Shown piece by piece: positions 34,838-43,114 of a stretch of DNA of 64,000 nucleotides; the stretch's first letter is position 1; each line of letters opens with the position of its first letter. The stretch is from Georgenia_A wangjunii. Lineage in GTDB: Bacteria > Actinomycetota > Actinomycetes > Actinomycetales > Actinomycetaceae. The stretch lies in NCBI RefSeq assembly GCF_036421915.1, contig NZ_JAZGOM010000016.1; one strand, 5' to 3'. The translations under genes were made by a program, and so were the position numbers. The notes under the pieces are model-generated. The model was not told where the DNA came from. It was given only the letters and a program-made list of their open reading frames with translations, and searched no databases.

Positions 34838-35482
34838 GTGAGTACTGACGACCGCCTTGCGACCCTCGAGCTGCGCGTAGCCGAGCTAGAGCGCCTCCTG
34901 TCCAGTGCCGGCGCTGGGCGCACGGGACCTCCGACCGCACTGGGCGGCGGTGCTCCGGATGTGACCTCAGCGACCGCATCGGCGGACTCTGCGATCCCAC
35001 CTCCCGGCGCCACCACGCCCGCCTCCACTCCGCCGGCCGCCGCAGCCACCGCGCCGCCCGCGGCAAGGACCCCCGCCCCCTCCGTCTTCTGGGCGCTCGA
35101 GGGCCTCCACGCCCGGGTCGAGGCACCCGGTGCTGTCCTCATCACCGGCACCGTGACGCTGCCCGACGGCCGTGCCGCGGAATGGCAGGAGGGCGCCACC
35201 ACCGACGACCTCCTCGGTCTCGACTGGGCGGAGTGCGCCGACAGCCTCGCCGCGCTCGGCCACCCCGTGCGCCTGCGCCTGCTCGGCCAGGTGCTCTCCG
35301 GCGCCCGGACCGTCCAGGAGCTGACCGGCACCGAGGGCATCGGCACGAGCGGGCAGGTCTACCACCACGTGCGCCAGCTCGTCGCGGCCGGCTGGCTCCG
35401 GGCCGCGGGCGGCGGGCGCTACGAGGTGCCGGTGGCGCGCGTGGTCCCCCTCCTCACGACGGTCCTCGGAGCCCGCCGATGA
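34838..35482 (+). CDS. ArsR-like winged-helix regulator with long disordered N-terminal half
   Basis: 214 residues from GTG 34838. A short coiled-coil (RLATLELRVAELERLL, residues 5-22) is followed by about 65 residues rich in Ala, Pro and Thr. The C-terminal half holds a winged helix: CADSLAALGHPVRLRLLGQVLSGARTVQELTGTEGIGTSGQVYHHVRQLVAAGWLRAAGGGRYEV, the ArsR-type pattern (ALGHPxRLxLL, then HLxxLxxAGxV). No metal-binding Cys are visible. It overlaps the M23 peptidase gene by 4 bp (ATGA), implying stoichiometric production or control of that partner. Confidence 0.78.
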   Translation: MSTDDRLATLELRVAELERLLSSAGAGRTGPPTALGGGAPDVTSATASADSAIPPPGATTPASTPPAAAATAPPAARTPAPSVFWALEGLHARVEAPGAVLITGTVTLPDGRAAEWQEGATTDDLLGLDWAECADSLAALGHPVRLRLLGQVLSGARTVQELTGTEGIGTSGQVYHHVRQLVAAGWLRAAGGGRYEVPVARVVPLLTTVLGARR

Positions 35483-36318
35483 AGCGCACGATCGCCCGCT
35501 GGCAGACGCTGTGGCTGCGCCTCTTCGCGCTCGCGGTCATCACCGGGGTGACGCTGCCGACGTGGCTGCCCGCGCGGCTCGACCTCGTGCTCGTCGTCGG
35601 CCTCTTCCTCCTCTCGCTCGTCCGCCCACCGCGCTCCGAGCGGGCGCCGGTCCCGCTGCCGGCGCCGGTGCGCGGACGCTGGGTGGCGCTCAACAGCCCC
35701 GGCTCAGCCGTCCCCAGCCACGGGGTCAAGGCCTACGGGCAGACGTACGCCGTCGACCTGCTGCGCCCCTCGTCCGATGCGCGCGCGTCGCTCGGATGGT
35801 CGCTACGCACCCGGCGGCCGGAGTCGTACCCCGCCTTCGGCGAACCGGTCCTGTCCATGGCGCCCGGGACGGTCGTGGCCGCCCGTGACGCCGCCCGCGA
35901 CCACGGCGCCCGCGACACGTGGCCGACCGTGCTGTGGATGATGACCATCGAGGGCTTCGTGCGTGAGCTCGGCGGGGCGTCGCGGATCCTCGGGAACCAC
36001 GTCATCGTGGCGCACGACGACGGCACGTACGCCGCGTACGCGCACCTGCGCCGCGGCTCGGCCACGGTCCGCACCGGCGAACGGGTGACGGCGGGGCAGC
36101 AGCTCGGAGCGGTCGGCAACACCGGCAACACGTCCGAGCCGCACCTCCACGTCCAGCTCATGGACCACGCCATCCCGCAGGCGGCGGCCGGCGTCCCGAT
36201 GCTCTGGCCGGACCTGTCGGTCGACCCGGCCGAGCGCGACGCCCGCTGGGGAGCCGGCGAGCCGAAGGCGACGGCCCTCGCCGGGTTCCCACCCAGCGGG
36301 CAGATCTTCGAGGCATAG
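35479..36318 (+). CDS. Membrane-anchored M23-family (LytM-like) peptidase
   Basis: 279 residues from ATG 35479. Two N-terminal helices (about 10-26 and 34-48) are followed by an M23 beta domain: SHGVKAYGQTYAVDLLRP (first metal ligands H and D), GNHVIVAHDDGTYAAYAHLRRGSATVRTGERVTAGQQLGAVGNTGNTSEPHLHVQL, with the HLH pair completing the zinc site. All canonical ligands appear present. The family cleaves peptidoglycan cross-links or acts as an activator of other hydrolases. It is translationally coupled to the upstream regulator. Confidence 0.87.
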   Translation: MKRTIARWQTLWLRLFALAVITGVTLPTWLPARLDLVLVVGLFLLSLVRPPRSERAPVPLPAPVRGRWVALNSPGSAVPSHGVKAYGQTYAVDLLRPSSDARASLGWSLRTRRPESYPAFGEPVLSMAPGTVVAARDAARDHGARDTWPTVLWMMTIEGFVRELGGASRILGNHVIVAHDDGTYAAYAHLRRGSATVRTGERVTAGQQLGAVGNTGNTSEPHLHVQLMDHAIPQAAAGVPMLWPDLSVDPAERDARWGAGEPKATALAGFPPSGQIFEA

Positions 36319-36374
36319 GGCCGCGCTCAGCCGCGTCACCACCTGGATGTGGCGGCGGGGCCACTGCCCGCGCC

Positions 36375-36401
36375 CGGCCCGGGGTCCGCCGCCCCGGGCC
36401 G
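36375..36401. terminator. Hairpin between convergent genes
   Basis: A 10-bp perfect stem CGGCCCGGGG / CCCCGGGCCG (36375-36384 with 36392-36401) with a 7-nt loop between the M23 peptidase gene and the OmpA-type gene. Confidence 0.75.
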
Positions 36402-36414
36402 CGGTCGGGTCCGC

Positions 36415-37998
36415 CTACTCCTCGACCGGGACGTCCGTGATCCGCCAGGCGGCGCCCGCCTCGACGAGCCCGCCCGCGAGCGCGACCCGCGGCAGATCGA
36501 GCGTGACGGTGTCCGCACCGATATCCGGCCACACGACCGTCACCGTGTCCGTGTCCCCGACGTCCAGCGGGTCGGCGACCGTCAGCTCGGCGAGCGGGTG
36601 GCGGTAGGAGTCGTCCTCGTCGGAGACGAGGTAGTCGAGCGGGAAGACCCGCTCGTTCCCCGCGAGGAGCGTGACGCCGGTGGCGGCGAACTGGAGCTGC
36701 GGGGAGAACTCACCGCGCGCGTCCAGCGCCGTCTGGGACACGGGCCACGGCATCGTCCCGCGCTCACCGCCCACCCGCTCGAGGCGCAGCTCGCCCACGA
36801 GCACCTTGCCGACGCGCCGGACGCTCTCGACGGTCACTCGCACCTCGTCCTCCCGGTAGGTGACGACGACCCCCTCGGCCGCACCGCCCACGGCACCCAC
36901 CGCCTCCGGGTGCGCGCCCCCGGACGCCACGGCCGGGTCCGTGCCCGGACGCTTCGCGCTGGCGAAGACCAGCTCGACGCGCCGGTTGGCCGCGCGCGCC
37001 TCGTCCGAGGTGCCCGGGACGGCGGGCTCGTCGCTCCCACGGCCCTCCACCGTGACGTCGAAGTGCGTGAGATCGACGAGCTCCCCGAGCCGGGTCGCCG
37101 CGGCCTGCGCCCGGCGCCGGGAGAGGTCGGCGTTGTGCGCGGGCGTGCCCACGTCGTCGGTGTGCCCGACGACGACGAGCTCGCCCGCCTCGACGCCGGC
37201 CAGCTCGGCGCCGGCCGCCGCGAGCGCGGAGTCGGCGTCGGGCGAGAGGTCGGCCGAGTCGTCGGCGAAGAGGACGTCGGTGGTGATACCGACGGTGGTC
37301 CGCTGCCCTACCTCGCGAGCACGCACCGTGCCGCCGGCGATCTCGCGGTAGGAATCGAGCGCACGGACCGGCGCGACGAGGCCCGCCGGCTGGGCGTCGA
37401 TGACGGCGGCGACGTCGGCCGCGCCCACCGGCCCGTCGGCCACGACCGGCACGTCCGGGACGAACCCGACGTGCGGGATGAGGACGGCGGTGGTGTCCCC
37501 GGACGGGGCGGCGAAGAGTGCGTGGAACGTGGCCGGCCCCTCGCCTGCACGCGCCCGGAGGTCATCGACCTCGGTGGCACGGGTGCCGTCGGCGTCGTGC
37601 GCCATGAGGGCGACCGTGCGGCCTGCGGCGTCGACGAGGCGGACGGCGTCGGGCGCCACGCGGCCGAGGTCGGTAAAGGCGAAGCCGAGCGCACCGCCGA
37701 GGTTGACGTCCTCGGCCCCGGTCGCGGTCGTCGCCACGCGCAGGACGGCGAGCTCTCCGTCGCGCACGACCGGACCGACCTCGACCTCGACCGGCGCACC
37801 GTTGATCTCGCCCTCGACGACGACGGAGTCGCGCGGCGGCAGCGTCGGCGAGGCAGGCTCCTCCTCCGTAGTCTGCGTCGGCGCGGGCGACGCCCCCGGC
37901 GACGCAGCCGGGGCGAGGGCCGGGCTCGAGCATCCGGCAAGGAGGAGCGCGCAGGCCGCGACAGGCAGGACGGAACGGGGCAGAGGTCGAGAAAGCAC
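36415..37998 (-). CDS. OmpA-domain lipoprotein
   Basis: 527 residues. Lipoprotein signal MLSRPLPRSVLPVAACALLLAGCSS with lipobox LAGC at 22-25. After a Pro/Ala linker comes a beta-rich domain of about 180 residues. The OmpA peptidoglycan-binding domain spans about 240-350: TDVLFADDSADLSPDADSAL, VVGHTDDVGTPAHNADLSRRRAQAAATRL, VEGRGSDEPAVPGTSDEARAANRRVELVF, with the conserved Asp and Arg that bind diaminopimelate or equivalent. A further beta domain of about 170 residues ends the protein. It would tether membrane and cell wall. Single gene, convergent with the M23 peptidase. Confidence 0.87.
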   Translation of the reverse strand: MLSRPLPRSVLPVAACALLLAGCSSPALAPAASPGASPAPTQTTEEEPASPTLPPRDSVVVEGEINGAPVEVEVGPVVRDGELAVLRVATTATGAEDVNLGGALGFAFTDLGRVAPDAVRLVDAAGRTVALMAHDADGTRATEVDDLRARAGEGPATFHALFAAPSGDTTAVLIPHVGFVPDVPVVADGPVGAADVAAVIDAQPAGLVAPVRALDSYREIAGGTVRAREVGQRTTVGITTDVLFADDSADLSPDADSALAAAGAELAGVEAGELVVVGHTDDVGTPAHNADLSRRRAQAAATRLGELVDLTHFDVTVEGRGSDEPAVPGTSDEARAANRRVELVFASAKRPGTDPAVASGGAHPEAVGAVGGAAEGVVVTYREDEVRVTVESVRRVGKVLVGELRLERVGGERGTMPWPVSQTALDARGEFSPQLQFAATGVTLLAGNERVFPLDYLVSDEDDSYRHPLAELTVADPLDVGDTDTVTVVWPDIGADTVTLDLPRVALAGGLVEAGAAWRITDVPVEE

Positions 37999-38041
37999 CG
38001 AGCCACCCTAGTAGCCCCGCTCGCGGTCCGGACCGGCAGCC

Positions 38042-38079
38042 TTGCGTTACGTACGTAGGTACGTCATATACTTAGATCT
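38042..38079 (+). promoter_or_regulatory. Leaderless promoter with embedded operator of padR gene
   Basis: TATACT (38067-38072) lies 7 nt before the ATG at 38080, so transcription would start at the A of the start codon; there is no ribosome-binding site. TTGCGT at 38042-38047 could be the -35 box. Between them a perfect inverted repeat ACGTAC-GTAG-GTACGT (38049-38064) probably binds the PadR dimer for autorepression. Confidence 0.65.
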
Positions 38080-38409
38080 ATGCCCGACCCCGAGTGGCCT
38101 CTGCCCTGGATCCGAGCCAGCCTCGACCTGGCCATTCTCGGCTGCTTGCTCGACGCGCCGCTGCACGGGTACGGGATCGCCCAGCGCCTCGAGGGTCGAG
38201 GGTTCGGCCGGCTCAAGGGCGGCTCGCTCTATCCGGCGCTCAGCCGCCTGGGCGACGCGGGCCACGTCGAGACGACCTGGGAGCAGGGCGATTCCGGTCC
38301 CGGCCGCAAGGACTACTCCATCACCGACACCGGCCGGGAGTACCTCGTCGACGGGCTCACGAAGTGGCATGGCCTGACGCAAGCACTCGATCCCGCGAAG
38401 GGGCACTGA
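38080..38409 (+). CDS. PadR-family transcriptional regulator
   Basis: 109 residues. The PadR winged helix is clear: LAILGCLLDAPLHGYGIAQRLEGRGFGRLKGGSLYPALSRLGDAGHVETTWEQGDSGPGRKDYSITDTGREYL. Family members repress membrane-stress or efflux genes and are usually followed by the membrane protein they control. Here the next gene starts 3 bp later and encodes a membrane protein, giving a two-gene operon. The upstream inverted repeat suggests autoregulation. Confidence 0.92.
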   Translation: MPDPEWPLPWIRASLDLAILGCLLDAPLHGYGIAQRLEGRGFGRLKGGSLYPALSRLGDAGHVETTWEQGDSGPGRKDYSITDTGREYLVDGLTKWHGLTQALDPAKGH

Positions 38410-38411
38410 GC

Positions 38412-39542
38412 ATGACCACGAGGAGCCGACCGAGCATCGACGCGCTGCCCACCGCCTTCGCGCGGGCCCGCGGTGAAGCCGCCGACAGGGAGTGGGCCGA
38501 GCTTGTCATCGGCCGCTTCTACCTGGACCGGATCAACCCCGCTCTCGTCACCGACGAGCTGACGCGGGTCCTGGAGCTTGTGCGCGAGTCCGGCGAGGGG
38601 CCGGAGGAGCTGTTCGGCGAGGCCGTCGAGTACGTCGGGACGCAGATGGAGCAGTGGCGGGCCGACGGCGCGCCACTCGCCCCTCCCGAACCGAGCACGA
38701 GCTGGTGGGACGTCCCGGGCCCGGCCGCGTGCATGGCGAGCCTGCTCGTCGTCATGCTCATGGTCCTGGAGGTCGTCTCCGGCAACTGGACGACCGACTA
38801 CTCCCTCGGCAAGCTGCTGCTGCCCACGCTGACCAGCATCACCGCCTTCGTGTCCATCACGACGTTCGAGACGCTGCTCATGCGGACCCGTCGCCTGTGG
38901 GCGATCGCCGGCGCGCTCGTTCCGGCGGTCGCCGGAGGATCGGCCCTCCTCGCGGCCATCATCCTTGGCAACGACCGCCCGCTCTTCACCGGATCTGTGT
39001 GGTGGTACGTCGCCCTGGTCGCTGTCCACGCCCTCGTCACCGTCGCGATCGTGCGCTTCCTGCCCGACGGTGACGAGATCCGCGCCCGACGCCAGACCGA
39101 GACGATCGAGGCGCACGGCACGATCACCGCCGCCGACGGCACCCCAACCTCCGCCGGCACGGTGGCGTCTGATGACGAGTGGGCTGCCCAGCTGGCCGGC
39201 ATCCTGCGCCTCCGGATCGAGATGCCTGAGAACGACGTGCGCTCGACCATCGCCGAGGCCCGTGGTCACGCTGCGACCAATGGCACCAGCATGGCGGAGG
39301 AGTTCGGCTCTCCCAGCGCGTACGCCTCACGGCTGCCGCGATCGACGTCGGGCAGGCGCGCGCGCGAGCGCTGGCGCCGCGCCGGCTGGGTGGCCGCCGT
39401 TCCGATCCTCGGGTACCTGGCTTTCGAAGGCCTGCAGCACGGCTGGGAGTGGGGCAACGTGCGCTGGATCATGGCGATCGCCTTCGTCGCCTCGTGCTTC
39501 TCCGTCGCCGGCTTCCTCCGCGCCCCGGCCCGAGAGCGATGA
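38412..39542 (+). CDS. Membrane protein with permease-prefix-like N-terminus, PadR partner
   Basis: 376 residues from ATG 38412, with AAGGGG upstream inside padR. A soluble helical N-terminus (about 1-90, FYLDRINPALVTDELTRVLELVRESGEGPEELFGEAVEYV) is followed by four helices (about 100-215), then a second soluble region that repeats the helical theme (LRLRIEMPENDVRSTIAEARGHAATNGTSMAEEFGSPSAYA), and two final helices (about 325-370). The soluble units resemble HAAS/permease-prefix domains that accompany PadR regulators. Function unknown, probably membrane stress sensing. Confidence 0.7.
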   Translation: MTTRSRPSIDALPTAFARARGEAADREWAELVIGRFYLDRINPALVTDELTRVLELVRESGEGPEELFGEAVEYVGTQMEQWRADGAPLAPPEPSTSWWDVPGPAACMASLLVVMLMVLEVVSGNWTTDYSLGKLLLPTLTSITAFVSITTFETLLMRTRRLWAIAGALVPAVAGGSALLAAIILGNDRPLFTGSVWWYVALVAVHALVTVAIVRFLPDGDEIRARRQTETIEAHGTITAADGTPTSAGTVASDDEWAAQLAGILRLRIEMPENDVRSTIAEARGHAATNGTSMAEEFGSPSAYASRLPRSTSGRRARERWRRAGWVAAVPILGYLAFEGLQHGWEWGNVRWIMAIAFVASCFSVAGFLRAPARER

Positions 39543-39603
39543 GCCCCGGCCCGGCTCGGCGGTTCCGCGAGCCGGCACCCCGAGCCTGACCGACCGGCGC
39601 GAC

Positions 39604-39894
39604 CTACCGCACGGGGATCCAGCGGTTCCCGTAGCGGCAGGTCAGCTCCGGCAACCCGACCTGCGCCAGTGCGTCGACGGCGGCGTGGACGGCCCGGGCA
39701 GTGAGGTGCGCGTCGGCGTCGTCGGCGGCCGTGAACCGCACGAGGATCCTGGCACGCCCTCCGCGCAGCTCGACGTCGCGCGCCTCGACAGTCGTCCGCG
39801 CCGCGGCTGCGTCCGCCCCGCAGGGCAGGACGCTCTCCGGGTCGACTCCGGGGCGGAGCATCCCGACGCCGATGCGGACGCGATAGGACGGCAC
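39604..39894 (-). CDS. Small conserved hypothetical protein
   Basis: 96 residues from GTG 39894, supported by GAGGAG five bases upstream; a longer frame to 40113 is not protein-like. It reads PSYRVRIGVGMLRPGVDPESVLP, then ARDVELRGGRARILVRFTAADDADAHLTARAVHAAVDALAQVGLPELTCRYGNRWIPVR. An alternating beta/alpha pattern suggests a compact ferredoxin-like fold. No function recognised; isolated and divergent from the phosphatase gene. Confidence 0.65.
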   Translation of the reverse strand: MPSYRVRIGVGMLRPGVDPESVLPCGADAAAARTTVEARDVELRGGRARILVRFTAADDADAHLTARAVHAAVDALAQVGLPELTCRYGNRWIPVR

Positions 39895-40320
39895 GGGGCT
39901 CCTCGGGTCGTGAACGGCCTGCGAGCGGCGCGGGCCGAGGGGCGCAGCGATCCTCCCGACCCTACGAGGTCGGCACGGACCCGCCACCGACGCCCGCAGG
40001 CATCGGCGCGAAAGGTTGGGCACCGGCGTCGCTGGGCGTCCCTTCATCGGCAATATCGGTCCGCCCACCGAATGACGCCCGGCCAGCGCTTTGCTCGGTG
40101 CGCAACTCGCCATTCACCAGGATTATGCGGCGAGCGGATATCTTCGACGCGCGGACTTTGTTTCACCGCTTACTCCGGGATGATCCAGCGAAGCCTCAGA
40201 GGAATCGCGGGAGCAGTCGCCCGAGCGGCCATCCGCGGTGCGCGCACGAACAGTCACGACGACCTCGCCGACGCGAGATGATGCTCCCCTACGGGTGATG
40301 CACGACACGAGGAGACACAC
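39895..40320. other. Divergent intergenic region
   Basis: 426 bp between the small hypothetical gene and the tyrosine phosphatase gene. The part 40020-40180 is AT-richer than its surroundings and probably holds promoters. A GAGGAG sequence at 40308-40313 serves the phosphatase. I see no gene, RNA structure or repeat. Confidence 0.6.
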
Positions 40321-40911
40321 ATGGCGTACCGCGGCGGCGACAGCTTCACGATCCTCGTGGTGTGCACTGGGAACGTGTGCCGCTCCCCCGCCGTCGAGCG
40401 CCTGCTCCGCGGGGCGTTCGCCGACGTGCCGGACATCCGAGTGACGAGCGCCGGCACCGGGGCCCTCGTGGGCGAGCCGATCCACGGCCCCATGAGCGCC
40501 CTGCTCGAGGGCATCAACGTCGACACTTCCGGCTTCGCGGCCCGCCGGCTCACCCCGGACCTCGTCCGCGACGCCGACCTCGTCCTCGCCGCCACCCGCC
40601 TGCACCGGGGCGACGTCGTCGACCTCGTCCCGGCCGCGGTCCGGCGCACGTTCACGCTCCGTGAGCTCGCGCGCCTCACCGAGCAGGTCCCTGCCGCCGA
40701 CCTCGACGCCGCCGCCGGGCCCGACGCCGCACCGGCCGACCGGCTCGCGGCGCTCATCCCGCTCGCGTCGGCACGCCGGGCGCACGTGCCCGCCGAGCAG
40801 GACGACGTCGTCGACCCCTACCGCCTGGACGAGGCCGTGTACCGCCAGTCCCTCGACCAGATGCTCCCCGCCGTGCGGACCATCGCCCGAGCGGCGCTCC
40901 GCCTCCCCTGA
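40321..40911 (+). CDS. Low-molecular-weight protein-tyrosine phosphatase
   Basis: 196 residues. The active-site loop VVCTGNVCRSPAVERLL (CX5R, Cys about 15, Arg about 21) sits at the usual N-terminal place, and the general acid Asp is in EQDDVVDPYRLD near 162. The segment between, with LVGEPIHGPMSALL and DADLVLAATRLHRGDVVDLVPAAVRRTFTLRELARL, is longer than in classical LMW-PTPs but normal for the actinobacterial EPS-type branch. Such enzymes dephosphorylate BY-kinases; the Wzc-like kinase at 6376-7797 is a possible substrate. RBS GAGGAG. Confidence 0.87.
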   Translation: MAYRGGDSFTILVVCTGNVCRSPAVERLLRGAFADVPDIRVTSAGTGALVGEPIHGPMSALLEGINVDTSGFAARRLTPDLVRDADLVLAATRLHRGDVVDLVPAAVRRTFTLRELARLTEQVPAADLDAAAGPDAAPADRLAALIPLASARRAHVPAEQDDVVDPYRLDEAVYRQSLDQMLPAVRTIARAALRLP

Positions 40912-40928
40912 CCGGCTCCTAGCACGCA

Positions 40929-40963
40929 GGAGCGGGAGCCGACCTTCGGCCGGCTCCCGCTCC
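40929..40963. terminator. Bidirectional hairpin terminator
   Basis: Perfect 13-bp stem GGAGCGGGAGCCG (40929-40941) with 40951-40963 and a 9-nt loop, between the convergent phosphatase and catalase genes. Confidence 0.85.
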
Positions 40964-41011
40964 CGTCAGCTCCGGCTGCGCCGCCGCGACGACGCCGCAG
41001 CCCGCCGGCGA

Positions 41012-41893
41012 CTACTCGCGGTGCAGCTTGTCCTGCACCGTCCCGGCGATCTTCTCGACGCGGTTCGGCAGGTCGGTCGTGCCGTAGAGCCGAGCGTCGG
41101 GGCGGGTCGGGGGCGGCATCGGCGCCGACGTCGTCGGGCCGTCGTGGTACGTGTGCTCGCCCTTGCCGTCGATGGACGGGCCCGACGCCCACCCACCCTC
41201 CTTGGCGTGGACGCCGTCGGAGAAGTTGAGGTACTGGTAGGAGACCTCCGTGTGCTCCTTCTTCTGCGGGAAGTTGCTCGGCGTGGGGAGCTCCTCGAGG
41301 CCGTCTGCCTTGAGCTCCTCGATCGCCCGCAGCCACTGGTTCTGGTGCATCGTGTCGCGCGCGAGGAGGAACGCGAGCATGTCCCGCACGCCGCTGTCAT
41401 CGGTCATGTGGTAGAGCCGGGCGACCTGGATGCGGCCCTGCATCTCGGCGTTCGCGTTCGCCGTGAAGTCCGCGAGCAGGTTGCCGCTCGACGTGATGTA
41501 CGAGCCCTGCCAGGGGTTGCCGTTCGAGTCGACCGGACGGGCACCCGCGCCGGCGACGATGGCGTGCTGGACGTCCATGCCTCCGACGACGGCGGCGACC
41601 GTCGGGTCGTCCTGGACGGCGTCCGTCGTGATCCCGAGGGGTGCCTTCTCGAGGAGCTGGGCGATCATCGTCGCGAGCATCTCGACGTGCCCGAACTCCT
41701 CCGCACCGATCCCGAAGACGAGGTCGCGGTACTTGCCGGGCAGGTGCATGTTCCAGCCCTGGAACGCGTACTGCATGGCGACGCTGATCTCGCCGTACTG
41801 CCCGCCGAGCACCTCCTGGAGCTTGCGGGCGTAGATGGCGTCCGGCTTGTCAGGGGTGGACTTGAACTGCAGCTCTTGCTTGTGGAAGAACAT
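41012..41893 (-). CDS. Manganese catalase
   Basis: 293 residues from ATG 41893, preceded by AAGGAGGAG; longer readings upstream are not coding. The ferritin-like di-manganese core shows the ligand motifs: QYGEISVAMQYAFQGW, IGAEEFGHVEMLATMIAQLL (ExxH), ANANAEMQGRIQVARLYHM (E) and LLARDTMHQNQWLRAIEEL (H). The C-terminal tail (from about 225) contains YQYLNFSDG and a Pro-rich segment typical of the family. It breaks down hydrogen peroxide without heme. It is a single gene with its own terminator. Confidence 0.95.
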   Translation of the reverse strand: MFFHKQELQFKSTPDKPDAIYARKLQEVLGGQYGEISVAMQYAFQGWNMHLPGKYRDLVFGIGAEEFGHVEMLATMIAQLLEKAPLGITTDAVQDDPTVAAVVGGMDVQHAIVAGAGARPVDSNGNPWQGSYITSSGNLLADFTANANAEMQGRIQVARLYHMTDDSGVRDMLAFLLARDTMHQNQWLRAIEELKADGLEELPTPSNFPQKKEHTEVSYQYLNFSDGVHAKEGGWASGPSIDGKGEHTYHDGPTTSAPMPPPTRPDARLYGTTDLPNRVEKIAGTVQDKLHRE

Positions 41894-42120
41894 CGATCGC
41901 TTCTCCTCCTTGGAGCCGAGGCTCCCTTGCTGGCGGCTATGAGAGTCCGCTCGGAAGGCGGGACGCGGGCCTGTGCAGCACCCCCCGGTGCCGCGGTCCA
42001 CGGCACACCGTGCTCGCGGAACCTCACAATCGCACCGCGTGGAGGACCCCGCACGTCGACCAACGTCCAGTCGTGAGAGCACGCCAGCGACATGTGTCGC
42101 CGCGGTGGCACCGCCCCCGG

Positions 42121-42133
42121 TACGTTCGGCCAC
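42121..42133 (+). promoter_or_regulatory. Leaderless -10 element of the response-regulator gene
   Basis: TACGTT (42121-42126) is followed by exactly 7 nt and the ATG at 42134, with no ribosome-binding site. This geometry matches leaderless transcription. Confidence 0.55.
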
Positions 42134-42994
42134 ATGGCTGATCCTGCATACGGCGCTCGCGCTGCCGTCGTCATCGAGGACGACGACGACATCCGCGGTC
42201 TTCTCGTCGCCACGCTCAGCCAGGCCGGCTTCACCGTCAGCAGCGCCGGGAGCGGGGCCGAGGGCGTCGAGCTCGTGCGCTCGGAGAGTCCTGCCGTGAC
42301 GACGCTCGACGTCTCGCTGCCGGACATCGACGGCTTCGAGGTGGCCCGGCGGATCCGGCTCTTCTCCGACACCTACATCGTCATGCTCACCGCCCGCGCC
42401 GAGGAGATCGATACCCTCATGGGCCTCGACGCCGGCGCCGACGACTACCTCACCAAGCCGTTCCGCCCCCGCGAGCTGCGGGCTCGCATCGAGGCCATGC
42501 TGCGCCGACCGCGGAACCTCGCGGCGCCAGGCCCACCGATGCCCGGCGATACCGCCGACGCGGAGCCCGCCCCGGCCGACGCCTCCGCCACGGCGACGCC
42601 CGAGCACGCGGGTGGTCCGACGGCGGTGGCGGGCACACCCGCGGAGCCCGGGCCCGGAACGCCGCCCGGCATCCGCAAGCACAACGGGCTCGTCGTGGAC
42701 GTTCCCGGGCGCCTCGTCGACGTCGACGGCGAGCGCGTCAACCTCACCCGCAGCGAGTTCGACCTGCTGGCGGCGCTCATCGAGAACCCCCACCGCGTCC
42801 TGGCCAAGGCGGAGCTCGCACGGCGCCTGTGGGGCGAGGACTACAACTCGGGGACGCCGGTGACGGACGCGGACAAGCGCACCGTCGAGGTCCACGTCGC
42901 CAACCTGCGGCGCAAGCTCGGCGAGGACGCGACCCAGCCGCGCTACATCGAGACGGTGCGGGGCATCGGCTACCGCCTCACACCCTCCCGCTGA
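42134..42994 (+). CDS. OmpR/PhoB-type response regulator
   Basis: 286 residues. Receiver domain about 10-125: acidic pocket VIEDDDDIRG, phospho-acceptor Asp in TTLDVSLPDIDG (about 58), switch Thr in VMLTARAEE, and Lys in DYLTKPFRPREL (about 107). A 60-residue Ala/Pro/Gly-rich linker (about 128-190) is unusually long. The winged-helix effector about 190-285 contains VNLTRSEFDLLAALIENPHRVLAKAELARRLWG and TVEVHVANLRRKLGED. No kinase gene is adjacent; the closest is the PAS histidine kinase at 50683-52395. It is convergent with an Hpt-like gene. Confidence 0.92.
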   Translation: MADPAYGARAAVVIEDDDDIRGLLVATLSQAGFTVSSAGSGAEGVELVRSESPAVTTLDVSLPDIDGFEVARRIRLFSDTYIVMLTARAEEIDTLMGLDAGADDYLTKPFRPRELRARIEAMLRRPRNLAAPGPPMPGDTADAEPAPADASATATPEHAGGPTAVAGTPAEPGPGTPPGIRKHNGLVVDVPGRLVDVDGERVNLTRSEFDLLAALIENPHRVLAKAELARRLWGEDYNSGTPVTDADKRTVEVHVANLRRKLGEDATQPRYIETVRGIGYRLTPSR

Positions 42995-43056
42995 GGCCTG
43001 AGGCCGCGCGGGAGGGCTCCCGGCCGGTCGGGTGCACGCCGGCCACTACCAAGACA

Positions 43057-43096
43057 CGCTCGAGCGGATAGGGGCCGCGCCCCATCCGCTCGAGCG
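43057..43096. terminator. Bidirectional hairpin terminator
   Basis: Arms CGCTCGAGCGGAT(A)GGGG at 43057-43074 and CCCCATCCGCTCGAGCG at 43080-43096 pair over 17 bp with one bulge, between the convergent response regulator and Hpt-like genes. Confidence 0.85.
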
Positions 43097-43114
43097 AGCG
43101 CGGATGAGCTGCGG

